From: SIG636 sp045537905
Lineage (GTDB): Bacteria; Bacillota; Clostridia; Oscillospirales; CAG-382
Direction: 5' to 3'
DNA length: 24,707 nt
NCBI GenBank assembly: GCA_045537905.1
Contig: JAZSQJ010000058.1
Span: 1-24,707, forward strand
Shown: positions 12,432 through 20,280 of the stretch, in pieces
Numbering within the stretch: the first letter of the stretch is position 1
Layout: each line of letters opens with the position of its first letter
Notes under the pieces: model-generated
Databases searched by the model: none
Told to the model about the DNA's origin: nothing
The model's input: only the letters and a program-made list of their open reading frames with translations
Program-made: the position numbers and the translations under genes

Positions 12432-13988
12432 ATGAGAAAATATCTGTGTTTATTGATGGCATTGCTTATGGTAGTTGCTTGCTTTGCAGCTTGCGGCGGC
12501 GATAAGCCCAACACTGATGATTCCAGCAAACCCAGCACAAGCACCGATGCTGCTTCTAAGGAAGAAGAATCCAAGGCTCCCACCACCATCTACAGAGATC
12601 AGCTTCCTGAGGCTGTAGATATGGGCGGTCGTGAGTTTAATATTCTTCAGCGTTGGTTCGGCTACGGCAAGGAAACTATCGATTTCCAGGGTGAGGTTAT
12701 TTGGGACGAGTCTGAAGAGTCCGGCACAATGACCAACATCAACCTTGCTAAGAGACAGGTTCTTGAAGCTGTACAGAAGGATTATAACTGCACCATCGTT
12801 GGTGAAATGAGCACCGACACTGCAGGTAACATCCGTACCTTCATCCAGGAAGATATGCTTTCCGGTGCCCCCACAATAGATTTCTGCTTTGAAACCTATT
12901 ATTACTACTATTCCTTCATCGAAAACGGTTACCTCGTTGACCTTAAGACCCTCGGCATAGACTTTTCTAAGCCTTGGTGGGATCAGGACGGTGTAAATGA
13001 CCTTTCCGTTGGCGGTAAGCTTTACTACGCCCTCGGCGACATCAACACCTACGATAACGACGGTACCTTCGTACTTCTCTTCAACAAGAGTCTTTATTCA
13101 GAAAAAGGCGGCGACCCTGCTGAGCTTTATAAGCTCGCAGCAGACGGCGATTGGACCTTTGACGTATTCGCAAGCAAGATCAAGGGCTTCGGCGCTGACT
13201 TTGACGGTAACAACGTAAGAGACGAGTTTGACGTTTACGGTCTCCTTACCGAAACCTCCAACCTCTACAACCACATCATCGCAGCCGGCGAAAAGACTAT
13301 CGACAAGGACGCTAACGACCAGCCTATCTTCGCTCTTGATTCCGAGAGAGTTTACAACGCTAACAACGACGCTGTTGATCTTTACACCAACACTAACGAC
13401 GTTCTCGTTGCAGACCTTGACGTTTACAAGAACAAGTATCCTGAAGGCACCGACGTATACGGTCAGACCGTTACCAAGGCGTTCAAAGAAGGCAGAGGCC
13501 TGTTCTATATGACCAGCCTTATCCACCTTCCTTACTTCAGAGATATGGAAGACGACTTCGGTATCCTTCCCATTCCTAAGTATGATGACACTCAGGACAG
13601 ATATTATCACACCATGGGTGCACACACTGCAAGCGTTGTATTCGTTCCCACCACCACTCTTTCCGTTGGTGAAAAGGGTAAGCAGATCGGTACCCTCCTT
13701 GACGCTCTCGGCGCATACAGCAAGGACTACCTCACTCCCGAATACTATGAAAAGCAGCTTAAGAGAGGCGACGCTTCTGACCCCGACAGTGCTGCTATGC
13801 TTGACGTAATCTTCGGTTCCCGTACCTTCGACCTTGGCACAGTATTCGCTGCATCCTGGAGCGATCCTTCCGTTATGTGCCAGCACCTCGATAAGAACCT
13901 TAAGTCCCGTATCGACGGTAACAAGGACCTCATCGAGCTTGCTATCGAAGACTCTATGGCTAAGATCAACGCTGCTCAGGAACAGTAA
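12432..13988 (+). CDS. Extracellular solute-binding lipoprotein of an ABC importer (family 1-like)
   Basis: The product has 518 residues: a lipoprotein signal (MRKYLCLLMA..., FAAC with Cys21), a Ser/Thr/Lys linker to about residue 50, then a two-lobed binding-protein body. Features such as PWWDQDGVNDLSVGGKLYYALGD, LLFNKSLY, WTFDVFASKIKGFG, KAFKEGRGLFY and DFGILPIPKYD are typical of large Clostridial sugar-type (family 1) binding proteins. The ligand is probably an oligosaccharide but cannot be named. No permease or ATPase gene is adjacent, so it is an orphan that must use a transporter encoded elsewhere. Codon choice is strongly biased (AAC, TTC, GAC, GGT) compared with neighbouring genes, and promoter and Shine-Dalgarno are near consensus, suggesting high expression. 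Confidence 0.9.
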   Translation: MRKYLCLLMALLMVVACFAACGGDKPNTDDSSKPSTSTDAASKEEESKAPTTIYRDQLPEAVDMGGREFNILQRWFGYGKETIDFQGEVIWDESEESGTMTNINLAKRQVLEAVQKDYNCTIVGEMSTDTAGNIRTFIQEDMLSGAPTIDFCFETYYYYYSFIENGYLVDLKTLGIDFSKPWWDQDGVNDLSVGGKLYYALGDINTYDNDGTFVLLFNKSLYSEKGGDPAELYKLAADGDWTFDVFASKIKGFGADFDGNNVRDEFDVYGLLTETSNLYNHIIAAGEKTIDKDANDQPIFALDSERVYNANNDAVDLYTNTNDVLVADLDVYKNKYPEGTDVYGQTVTKAFKEGRGLFYMTSLIHLPYFRDMEDDFGILPIPKYDDTQDRYYHTMGAHTASVVFVPTTTLSVGEKGKQIGTLLDALGAYSKDYLTPEYYEKQLKRGDASDPDSAAMLDVIFGSRTFDLGTVFAASWSDPSVMCQHLDKNLKSRIDGNKDLIELAIEDSMAKINAAQEQ

Positions 13989-14027
13989 GCTTAATTCGGC
14001 AGACTTGATTTACTAAAAGCAAATAAA

Positions 14028-14051
14028 ACGGTGCAGAGCAATCTGCACCGT
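14028..14051 (+). terminator. Terminator hairpin of the solute-binding protein gene, left copy, T-run lost
   Basis: The GGTGCAGA/TCTGCACC hairpin has A residues before it but no T-run after it, because the repeat element begins at 14051. The same 24 bases occur at 14276-14299. The left copy keeps the A-rich flank and the right copy keeps the T-rich flank; joined, they make one complete terminator. Confidence 0.75.
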
Positions 14052-14276
14052 CAGCTTGATGACAAAACTTGTCATCAAGCTGGCAGAGGGCTGAGAAAGA
14101 GTGCAGGCAAGACGGACCGAGGCGATAACTGTACTAAGTACTGTGAGCCGAGGTTCGTTTTGAAGGAAAAAACAAATAAAATGCAGAAAATTCAGGGAAA
14201 TTTTCCCTGAATTTTCTACTTTAGAATGAGTATATTTTATTCTTTTTCGTGCTCTGTGCCTTTGTCAGCGGTCTGA
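14051..14276 (+). repeat. Dispersed ~226-bp MITE-like repeat, copy 2 (complete)
   Basis: The element has imperfect terminal inverted repeats: TCAGCTTGATGACAAA at the start and, read from the other end, TCAGACCGCTGACAAA (12 of 16 match). A near-perfect hairpin fills 14052-14082 (14-bp arms, three-base loop). A GTACT-A-AGTAC palindrome sits mid-element in an ACCGAGG...CCGAGGTT context, and ATTCAGGGAA/TTCCCTGAAT forms another hairpin near 14192-14215. No ORF is present. It lies exactly between two copies of the terminator hairpin, as if inserted there with target duplication. Mobilisation would need a transposase encoded elsewhere. Confidence 0.85.
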
Positions 14277-14299
14277 CGGTGCAGAGCAATCTGCACCGT
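14276..14299 (+). terminator. Terminator hairpin of the solute-binding protein gene, right copy, functional
   Basis: This is an exact copy of 14028-14051 and is followed by TTTTTG, so it can work as a rho-independent terminator. It now ends a transcript that also contains the whole repeat element. Confidence 0.8.
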
Positions 14300-14351
14300 T
14301 TTTGTGTATAACCGAGGCGGGTAAGTGCGTTTCGTCATAAAGCGTCTCAAC

Positions 14352-14420
14352 AGCCGTGTTTTATCAATAAAATATGCATTTTTTGTATATAATAAATACA
14401 ACAAGGCATAAAAAACGGCT
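14352..14420. other. Nested inverted repeats upstream of the 76-residue gene
   Basis: Outer arms AGCCGTGTTTTAT (14352-14364) and ATAAAAAACGGCT (14408-14420) pair at 12 of 13 positions. Between them lie an A/T palindrome around ATGCAT (about 14370-14381) and a TTGTAT/ATACAA stem (14383-14388/14396-14401). Together they would give a cruciform or a branched RNA. It ends 21 bp before the -35 box at 14442. It could be a degenerate terminator or another small repeat; no function is claimed. Confidence 0.4.
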
Positions 14421-14441
14421 ATAATTCCACAAATATTAATG

Positions 14442-14470
14442 TTGACTTAAGTATTATAAATTATTATAAT
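14442..14470 (+). promoter_or_regulatory. Sigma-A promoter of the 76-residue protein gene
   Basis: TTGACT (14442-14447), a 17-bp spacer and a perfect TATAAT (14465-14470) lie 36 bp before the ATG, in A+T-rich DNA. Confidence 0.8.
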
Positions 14471-14506
14471 ATTGTATGTAATTACAAATCAATTAAGGAG
14501 TATGAA

Positions 14507-14737
14507 ATGAAAAAGATCATTTGCAAGTGCGAATACGATACCGAAACTGCTGAGCTTGTTAAGAAGTACACAGTTGGTGAATTTGGCGATCCCGCAGGCT
14601 ATGAGGAGTCTCTTTATCAAACCCCCACAGGCTCCTATTTCCTTTATGTAAACGGCGGTGCAGACAGCATCTATCCCGTAGAAGACATCAAGAGAATAGG
14701 TAAAAACAAGGTTGACGCCTGGATTGCAGAACACTAA
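14507..14737 (+). CDS. Small conserved-looking protein of unknown function
   Basis: The product has 76 residues. It starts MKKIICKCEYDTETAELVKKYT and continues with GEFGDPAGYEESLYQTPTG, SYFLYVNGGADSIYP and a helix IKRIGKNKVDAWIAEH. There is no signal peptide or membrane segment. Similar small proteins (KKY...GEFGDPxGYEExLYQTxxGxYFLY) are, from memory, widespread as hypothetical proteins in gut Clostridia; I know no assigned function. A beta-rich core with a C-terminal helix is likely. AAGGAG at 8-nt spacing, a near-consensus promoter (14442-14470) and a terminator (14761-14793) show a single-gene, probably well expressed transcript. Confidence 0.88.
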   Translation: MKKIICKCEYDTETAELVKKYTVGEFGDPAGYEESLYQTPTGSYFLYVNGGADSIYPVEDIKRIGKNKVDAWIAEH

Positions 14738-14760
14738 GCAAAGCATATACCAATAATAAT

Positions 14761-14793
14761 GAGCCTCTCGTATTAATGAGAGGTTCATTTTTT
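14761..14793 (+). terminator. Rho-independent terminator of the 76-residue gene
   Basis: GAGCCTCTC pairs with GAGAGGTTC (one G-U) around a short loop and is followed by ATTTTTTG. Confidence 0.85.
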
Positions 14794-15044
14794 GTCGGTG
14801 TATCCGGTTTTTACTTTGGATGTTGTAAAAGCGTGGCTTGTTTTTGATATGACATACCGATAAAAATATAGGGAACGGCGTCCCCTGTCCCGGATATGAC
14901 GCATATAGAAAGCACACTCCAAAACAAAAATACGCCGTCGTTATTATAGCGTTTTCGTTTTATTGGATTTCAATGCTAAAGGGGCTGCCTGATGAGACAG
15001 CCCCTTCTTCTGTTTGACCTGTTATCTATCGAAAGGAAAACCCT
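14794..15044. other. Intergenic stretch without a recognisable gene
   Basis: I see no ORF with a plausible ribosome binding site on either strand. The only clear structure is the hairpin at 14981-15004. A short GGGA...TCCC inverted repeat near 14871-14884 has no evident role. Confidence 0.5.
14981..15004 (-). terminator. Terminator hairpin at the end of the feo operon
   Basis: A 7-bp G+C-rich stem GGGGCTG/CAGCCCC (14981-14987/14998-15004) is followed on the minus strand by a short TTTA and on the + strand by TTCTTCTGTTT. It lies about 40 bp beyond the FeoB-CC stop codon. Confidence 0.6.
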
Positions 15045-15224
15045 TTACTGTTTTTCATCCTCTTTGTCAACGTTCCCATGGCAGGTACCGTTCATAGCAC
15101 AGCCCTTACAGCCACCCCCGCAAGAGCAGGAGCTTTTGCCGTTTTTCTTGTTGATAACGCCTTTAACGATAATGGCTAAAAATATTATACCGATAATAGA
15201 TGAGATAATAATTGTAGGTATCAT
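15045..15224 (-). CDS. FeoB-associated Cys-rich membrane peptide (FeoB-CC family)
   Basis: The product has 59 residues. One membrane helix (about residues 4-24) is followed by a basic KKNGK turn and a short cytoplasmic-type tail SSCSCGGGCKGCAMNGTCHG with Cys33, 35, 39, 42 and 48 and His49, then an acidic end. This matches the FeoB-associated Cys-rich membrane protein family, found next to feoB in Firmicutes; the cysteines may bind Fe(II) or an Fe-S cluster near the channel. GGAGG overlaps the feoB stop codon (15237-15239) and stands 8 nt before the ATG at 15224, so the gene is the third of the feo operon. It is short enough to be missed by many gene finders. Confidence 0.93.
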   Translation of the reverse strand: MIPTIIISSIIGIIFLAIIVKGVINKKNGKSSCSCGGGCKGCAMNGTCHGNVDKEDEKQ

Positions 15225-15236
15225 CAGATTTCCTCC

Positions 15237-17393
15237 TTAAAGAGAGCTACGGTGTTTGTTCTTGCGGAATATCAGATAAATAAGAACAACGACAGCCATA
15301 AGCGCCAGAGCAGTCCAAAAGCTGAACACGCCTTGGCTTATCAGTGTACCAACCTGATATACGATAAGGGACATAGTCCAGGCAAACACGCACATATAGC
15401 CGATAGCGGCGGCAGTCCACTTAGGACTGTTCATCTCACGCTTAATAGCACCCATAGCCGCAAAGCAGGGAGCGCACAGCAGGTTAAACATCATAAAGGA
15501 ATAAGCGGCAAGCTTGCTACCGTCGAAAAACTCCTTGCCGATAAGCACTGCCCCTGCATTAAGACCTTCCTCAAGCTCACCCATAAGGTCAGCGCCCTCG
15601 GGCAGCATTTCGGACAGGGTACCAAACACGCCAACAACCTCTTCCTTAGCAACCAAACCAAGTATAGTGGCTACGGCTGCCTGCCACTTACCAAAGCCTA
15701 AGGGACCGAAGATAATGGCGATACCGTTACCTATTACGTTCAGTATGGATTTTTCGTCACCGCCGCCTATGTAATGGAACCCGCCCTCGAAGCTGAGGCT
15801 GTTAAGCACCCAGATTATAATACTTGCGGCAACGATAACCGTGCCAGCACGCTTAATAAAGTCCCAACCGCGCTCCCAGGTAGCACGAAGCACGTTGCTG
15901 GGTACAGGTGCGTGGTAGGCAGGAAGCTCCATAACAAAGGGAGCAGGCTTGCCTGCAAAGGCCTTAGTCTTTTTAAGTATAAGACCCGATATAATAACGG
16001 CGGCAACACCAACAAAATATGCGGACGTGGCAATCAACGCACTGCCGCCAAACAAAGCACCCGCTATCAAGCCTACTATAGGCATCTTAGCACCGCAGGG
16101 GATAAAGCTGGTTGTCATAATAGTCATCCTGCGGTCACGCTCTTGCTCGATGGTACGGCTTGCCATTATGCCCGGTACACTGCAGCCTGTAGCAACAAGC
16201 ATGGGGATAAAGCTTTTTCCCGACAGTCCAAACTTGCGGAACAAAAGGTCCATAATAAAAGCAACACGTGCCATATATCCAATGTCTTCCAGAATAGAAA
16301 GCATAAGAAACAGTATCATCATCTGGGGCACAAAGCCTAAAACGGCGCCAACGCCGCCTATAATACCGTCAGCTACCAGGCTGGTAAGCCAAGCCTGACA
16401 GCCAATGCTTTCCATCCAGCCCGAAACAGAGGGTACAATCCATTCCCCAAACAGAGTATCGTTCATAAACCCCACGGTCCAGTCACCTATGGTGCCAATG
16501 GAGACGGTATAAACCAGCCACATTATCCCTATAAAAATAGGCAGTGCCAGTATACGGTTTGTAATAACACGGTCAATCTTGTCCGAAAGGGTAAGCCTGC
16601 CAAGGCTTTTCTTTTTATAACAGTTTTTCAAAAGCTGCTCAATATAAACGTAACGCTCGTTGGTTATAATGCTTTCCGCATCATCGTCCAATGCCGTTTC
16701 CACGTGGGCAATATCCTTTTCGATGTGCTTAAGGGTTTCGTCGCTTATATTAAGCTGCTTTATAACCTCTTTATCACGCTCAAACAGCTTGATGGCATAC
16801 CAACGCTGCTGTTCCTCGGGCATATTGTGTACGGTGGCCTCCTCAAGGTGAGCAATGGCGTGCTCAACCAAGCCCGAAAAACAGGGGCGGGGTATTATCT
16901 TACCGCCCTTTGCCGCTTCTATAGCGGCTTCAATGGCTTCATCGATACCCTCGGCTTTCAATGCGGATATCTCAAACACCTTACAGCCTAATCCCTTGCT
17001 AAGAAGCTCAATATCTATTTTATCCCCGTTTTTGCGGACAACGTCCATCATATTTACGGCAATAACTATAGGTATACCAAGCTCCGACAGCTGGTTACTG
17101 AGATACAGGTTCCTTTCAAGATTGGTGCCGTCAACGATGTTAAGTATAGCGTTAGGACGCTCGTCTATAAGATAGTTGCGTGCAACAACCTCCTCCAGCG
17201 TGTAGGGAGAAAGGGAATATATACCGGGCAGGTCTGTTATAATAACACCCTCGTGCTTCTTAAGCTTGCCTTCCTTTTTTTCTACCGTAACACCGGGCCA
17301 GTTTCCCACGTATTGGTTAGAGCCTGTAAGCACGTTAAACAGCGTGGTTTTACCGCAATTGGGGTTACCCGCCAAAGCAATCTTCAAATCCAT
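15237..17393 (-). CDS. feoB: Ferrous iron transport protein B (FeoB)
   Basis: The product has 718 residues. The N-terminal G domain has GNPNCGKTT (G1, residues 9-17), DLPG (G3, 54-57), NMMD (G4, 114-117) and a SAL loop (G5). A helical spacer domain runs to about 260, then a membrane region of two Gate domains follows (about 280-710), with the conserved GCSVPGIMASRTI and LVAKEEVVGVFGTL segments. It moves Fe(II) into the cytoplasm in a GTP-dependent way. I chose the ATG at 17393, which follows AAAGGG at 8-nt spacing; a GTG at 17402 sits on top of that Shine-Dalgarno sequence. It lies 51 bp after feoA, with a second iron-type operator in that gap, and is followed by the FeoB-CC peptide. Confidence 0.97.
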   Translation of the reverse strand: MDLKIALAGNPNCGKTTLFNVLTGSNQYVGNWPGVTVEKKEGKLKKHEGVIITDLPGIYSLSPYTLEEVVARNYLIDERPNAILNIVDGTNLERNLYLSNQLSELGIPIVIAVNMMDVVRKNGDKIDIELLSKGLGCKVFEISALKAEGIDEAIEAAIEAAKGGKIIPRPCFSGLVEHAIAHLEEATVHNMPEEQQRWYAIKLFERDKEVIKQLNISDETLKHIEKDIAHVETALDDDAESIITNERYVYIEQLLKNCYKKKSLGRLTLSDKIDRVITNRILALPIFIGIMWLVYTVSIGTIGDWTVGFMNDTLFGEWIVPSVSGWMESIGCQAWLTSLVADGIIGGVGAVLGFVPQMMILFLMLSILEDIGYMARVAFIMDLLFRKFGLSGKSFIPMLVATGCSVPGIMASRTIEQERDRRMTIMTTSFIPCGAKMPIVGLIAGALFGGSALIATSAYFVGVAAVIISGLILKKTKAFAGKPAPFVMELPAYHAPVPSNVLRATWERGWDFIKRAGTVIVAASIIIWVLNSLSFEGGFHYIGGGDEKSILNVIGNGIAIIFGPLGFGKWQAAVATILGLVAKEEVVGVFGTLSEMLPEGADLMGELEEGLNAGAVLIGKEFFDGSKLAAYSFMMFNLLCAPCFAAMGAIKREMNSPKWTAAAIGYMCVFAWTMSLIVYQVGTLISQGVFSFWTALALMAVVVLIYLIFRKNKHRSSL

Positions 17394-17414
17394 ATCTATC
17401 ACCCTTTCGTGGTG

Positions 17415-17430
17415 GTTAGCACAGGCTAAC
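17415..17430. promoter_or_regulatory. Second DtxR/IdeR-type operator, between feoA and feoB
   Basis: GTTAGC-ACAG-GCTAAC has the same 6-4-6 layout and the same half-sites as the perfect palindrome at 17691-17716. It lies 22 bp before the feoB start. Confidence 0.6.
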
Positions 17431-17444
17431 TACACTGTAAAAAA

Positions 17445-17666
17445 TTAATCAACCTCAACCATCTCTGCATCAGCCTTACGCAGAGAAAGCTCATAGCCGC
17501 GCAGATTAATCTCAATAGGGTCACCCAGGGGAGCAAGCTTGCGTACGTAAATCTCCACGCCCTTAGTAAGCCCCATATCCATTATCCTGCGTTTAACGGC
17601 GCCCTCGCCGTGTAGCTTTACAACACGAACTTTTTGCCCAACCTTAACGTCTTTAAGCGTTTTCAT
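17445..17666 (-). CDS. feoA: Ferrous iron transport protein A (FeoA), SH3-like
   Basis: The product has 73 residues and an SH3-like FeoA fold: VGQKVRVVKLHGEGAVKRRIMDMGLTKG followed by VEIYVRKLAPLGDPIEINLRGYELSLRKADAEMVEV, the standard FeoA pattern (LxxMGLTxGxxxxVxxxAPLGDPIEIxxRGYxLSLR). It is a small cytoplasmic protein needed for or modulating FeoB transport. The ATG at 17666 is chosen because the family starts about there; in-frame ATGs a few codons upstream (17675, 17687) are possible, and the GGGTGG Shine-Dalgarno is poor. It is first in the operon, with a promoter at 17719-17747 and a palindromic operator at 17691-17716. Confidence 0.96.
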   Translation of the reverse strand: MKTLKDVKVGQKVRVVKLHGEGAVKRRIMDMGLTKGVEIYVRKLAPLGDPIEINLRGYELSLRKADAEMVEVD

Positions 17667-17690
17667 AAAACCACCCATTACATACAAGTG

Positions 17691-17716
17691 TTTCGGTTAG
17701 CATATGCTAACCGAAA
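17691..17716. promoter_or_regulatory. Perfect 26-bp palindrome, iron-regulator operator of feoA
   Basis: The palindrome centres on GTTAGC-ATAT-GCTAAC and extends to TTTCG/CGAAA on both sides. It covers the expected transcription start just downstream of the -10 at 17719-17724, the place for a repressor. GTTAG half-sites resemble those of the DtxR/IdeR/MntR family; regulator identity is inference. Confidence 0.75.
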
Positions 17717-17718
17717 GA

Positions 17719-17747
17719 ATATTACACCAAAAATCATTATTTGTCAA
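17719..17747 (-). promoter_or_regulatory. Sigma-A promoter of the feo operon
   Basis: On the minus strand a consensus TTGACA (17742-17747), 17-bp spacer and TAATAT (17719-17724). The operator palindrome lies immediately downstream over the start site. Confidence 0.8.
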
Positions 17748-17792
17748 TATTATTTTTCAAAAAAATAATTATAAGTTTTTCTAAAAAACAAA

Positions 17793-17825
17793 TGGGTTGT
17801 AAAAAACGTAATTCTTTACAACCCA
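17793..17825 (-). terminator. Terminator of the mrp/C_GCAxxG_C_C pair
   Basis: An 11-bp stem TGGGTTGTAAA/TTTACAACCCA has an 11-base loop and is followed on the minus strand by TTTGTTTTTTAG. Confidence 0.8.
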
Positions 17826-17832
17826 ATTAAAG

Positions 17833-18282
17833 CTATTTCTTTTCGTTTATAAGCTTTTCTACGATAAGAGCCGCCGTTTCCACAAAACGCACGCAAGGAC
17901 GAGTACTGTAAAACTGTTCGTCACGCTTGGTGGGCGTAGGGGAGGGAACGGTAGGCTTAAGCGCCAAAAGCTCCCTGCAAATAATCGTTCCGTGCTTTTC
18001 GGTAAACTCTGCCGCCATCCTCTGTATCAAAGCGTAATGCTCCTTCTTTGCGGCATCGTCGTTTTCGGCATAGCCATACAAGGCACCTGCCACCATAAAC
18101 ATACCGCTGACGGCACCGCACACCTCTCTCAGTCTGCCCATACCACCGCCAAAGGAGGAGGAAAGCTTAAGACAAGCGGTCTCGTCCATCCCCATTACGT
18201 CGGCAAAAGCGGTGAAAACAGCCTGTGCGCAGTTGGCGTCCTTGGTAAAAAGCTCACAAGCACGGTCTGCGTATGCACCCAT
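17833..18282 (-). CDS. C_GCAxxG_C_C family redox protein
   Basis: The product has 149 residues and the spaced cysteines that name the family: Cys18 (DANCAQAV), Cys55 in CGAVSG, Cys102 (IICRELL) and Cys130 (RPCVRF), with the Gly-rich SSFGGGMGRLREVCGAVSGMFMV segment. Members are small, mostly helical proteins thought to be redox-active or metal-linked; the precise role is not established. The ATG at 18282 is one base after the mrp stop codon, and its GGAGG lies in the last mrp codons, so the two are translationally coupled. This suggests a thiol or Fe-S function related to Mrp. Cys37 (ETACLKL) is an additional cysteine. Confidence 0.9.
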   Translation of the reverse strand: MGAYADRACELFTKDANCAQAVFTAFADVMGMDETACLKLSSSFGGGMGRLREVCGAVSGMFMVAGALYGYAENDDAAKKEHYALIQRMAAEFTEKHGTIICRELLALKPTVPSPTPTKRDEQFYSTRPCVRFVETAALIVEKLINEKK

Positions 18283-18283
18283 C

Positions 18284-19114
<831 letters not shown>

Positions 19115-19148
19115 AAAATCAGCCTCGCTTTGTTTTAATACTTCAATT

Positions 19149-19177
19149 ATATTATACCTAATTTGCCGTGCTGTCAA
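19149..19177 (-). promoter_or_regulatory. Sigma-A promoter of mrp
   Basis: On the minus strand TTGACA (19172-19177), a 17-bp spacer and TAATAT (19149-19154). The boxes resemble those of the feo promoter, but no GTTAGC operator is present here. Confidence 0.75.
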
Positions 19178-19187
19178 TAGCTTTTTT

Positions 19188-20216
19188 CTATACGAATATA
19201 AAAGCCGTATCCCAGGCAGGTAAACAAGGATGGTGTACTATGTGTAGCTTGTAGTCGTCTCTGATAGAAAGGACACGCAAGGGAATGTCAAACATATCCT
19301 CGCTTCTGTGATAGCAGGAAAGGTACATCTTAGGTCGGTGCCTTCTTATGGTGTCCTTGGCACCGTCGATAGCCTCAGCCTCCATACCCTCTACGTCCAT
19401 CTTGATGTAGCCGGCGGTACCTCCCTCCAGCAAGGTGTCAATGCTTACGGTGGCGGTTTCCACCCCCACGCTCTTCTGTCTGCTGCCGCGGCTGCCTGCG
19501 GCAAAAAAGGTGGTAGACCCCGTTTTGTCGGAAACGGCGGCGTTGATAAGGCTTATATTCTTAAGCCCCTCCGTGTTGGCAGTAAGCTTTTTGTAGGTGC
19601 GTCCGTCGGGCTCGATGGCGTATATGTGACTGTAGCCCTCTACCTTACCCGTAAACTCCTCCACAGTGTCGCCAATAAATGCACCGCAGTCTACGTATAC
19701 CTCCTCGTTACCAAGACCGAGGAGAGAATAGGCGTAGTCCTTAGTACGCTCACAGCGGTACAGATATTCCGCCCTGCCGCTTAGCTTGTACCTTATAATG
19801 CTTTCAAAGGTAAAGCGGTCGCTGTCCGTAGCCAGGGCGTTGTAAACGGTACGTAGCCTGTCAGCGTTAGCCCTGGCGAAGTCCGTGTCAAAAACCGTGT
19901 TTCCTGCAACGGGCACGTCGGGTACGTAAAGCTCCTGCTCACGGGCGATACGCCGTATGTTGGCAAGTACCTCCTTGATGCCCGTACCAAAGGCAAGCAA
20001 AACCACCATATCCCCAAAGCAGTCCTTAGCTTCACTGTAGGACATAAGGGGCATACCGTGGAAGGTCTTGCGTCTAACGAATCCATCGCTGGAAAAAACA
20101 CCCGACGCCTTAATACCGTAGCTTTCCAGCGTGTTGATAATTTTATCTCCGCCGTCACCCATACCGTACAGCACAATGGGTTTTTCGGTCTGTCGGAGCT
20201 TTGTCCAAAGGTCCAT
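19188..20216 (-). CDS. FkbM-family SAM-dependent methyltransferase with N-terminal Rossmann-like domain
   Basis: The product has 342 residues. Residues 13-100 look like a nucleotide-binding Rossmann half (IVLYGMGDGGDKIINTLE, then GVFSSD), of the type seen in polysaccharide-modification proteins. Residues about 170-342 form the FkbM methyltransferase: VYVDCGAFIGDTVEEF (about 173-188), IYAIEPDG, INAAVSD, SIDTLL, IKMDVEGMEAEAIDGA (about 271-286) and a terminal YHRSEDMFDIP. FkbM enzymes usually O-methylate sugars or lipid-linked glycans, and this double-domain form is common in surface-glycan loci; the acceptor is unknown. The ATG at 20216 follows GGAGGG; an upstream in-frame ATG at 20279 overlaps the promoter. 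It is divergent from the PIG-L operon, which also suits an envelope-glycan role. Confidence 0.9.
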   Translation of the reverse strand: MDLWTKLRQTEKPIVLYGMGDGGDKIINTLESYGIKASGVFSSDGFVRRKTFHGMPLMSYSEAKDCFGDMVVLLAFGTGIKEVLANIRRIAREQELYVPDVPVAGNTVFDTDFARANADRLRTVYNALATDSDRFTFESIIRYKLSGRAEYLYRCERTKDYAYSLLGLGNEEVYVDCGAFIGDTVEEFTGKVEGYSHIYAIEPDGRTYKKLTANTEGLKNISLINAAVSDKTGSTTFFAAGSRGSRQKSVGVETATVSIDTLLEGGTAGYIKMDVEGMEAEAIDGAKDTIRRHRPKMYLSCYHRSEDMFDIPLRVLSIRDDYKLHIVHHPCLPAWDTAFIFV

Positions 20217-20235
20217 AATAAATCCCTCCGTCTCT

Positions 20236-20263
20236 ATTTTAACATATAAAGTAAAAAAATCAA
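20236..20263 (-). promoter_or_regulatory. Candidate promoter of the FkbM methyltransferase gene
   Basis: On the minus strand TTGATT (20258-20263), a 16-bp spacer and TAAAAT (20236-20241). It is back to back with the promoter at 20281-20309. Confidence 0.5.
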
Positions 20264-20280
20264 CGAATATTTCAAACATA

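Noticed and set aside
13098..13886. 262-codon minus strand frame inside the solute-binding protein gene
   Set aside because: The + strand has signal peptide, lipobox, promoter and biased codons; the antisense frame has none of these.
14051..14276. Repeat element as a CRISPR unit or coding insertion sequence
   Set aside because: Copies are singly dispersed with no spacer array, no cas genes and no transposase frame inside.
14489..14917. 142-codon minus strand frame over the 76-residue gene and its terminator
   Set aside because: It crosses a strong terminator and promoter of the + strand gene and has no ribosome binding site or family likeness.
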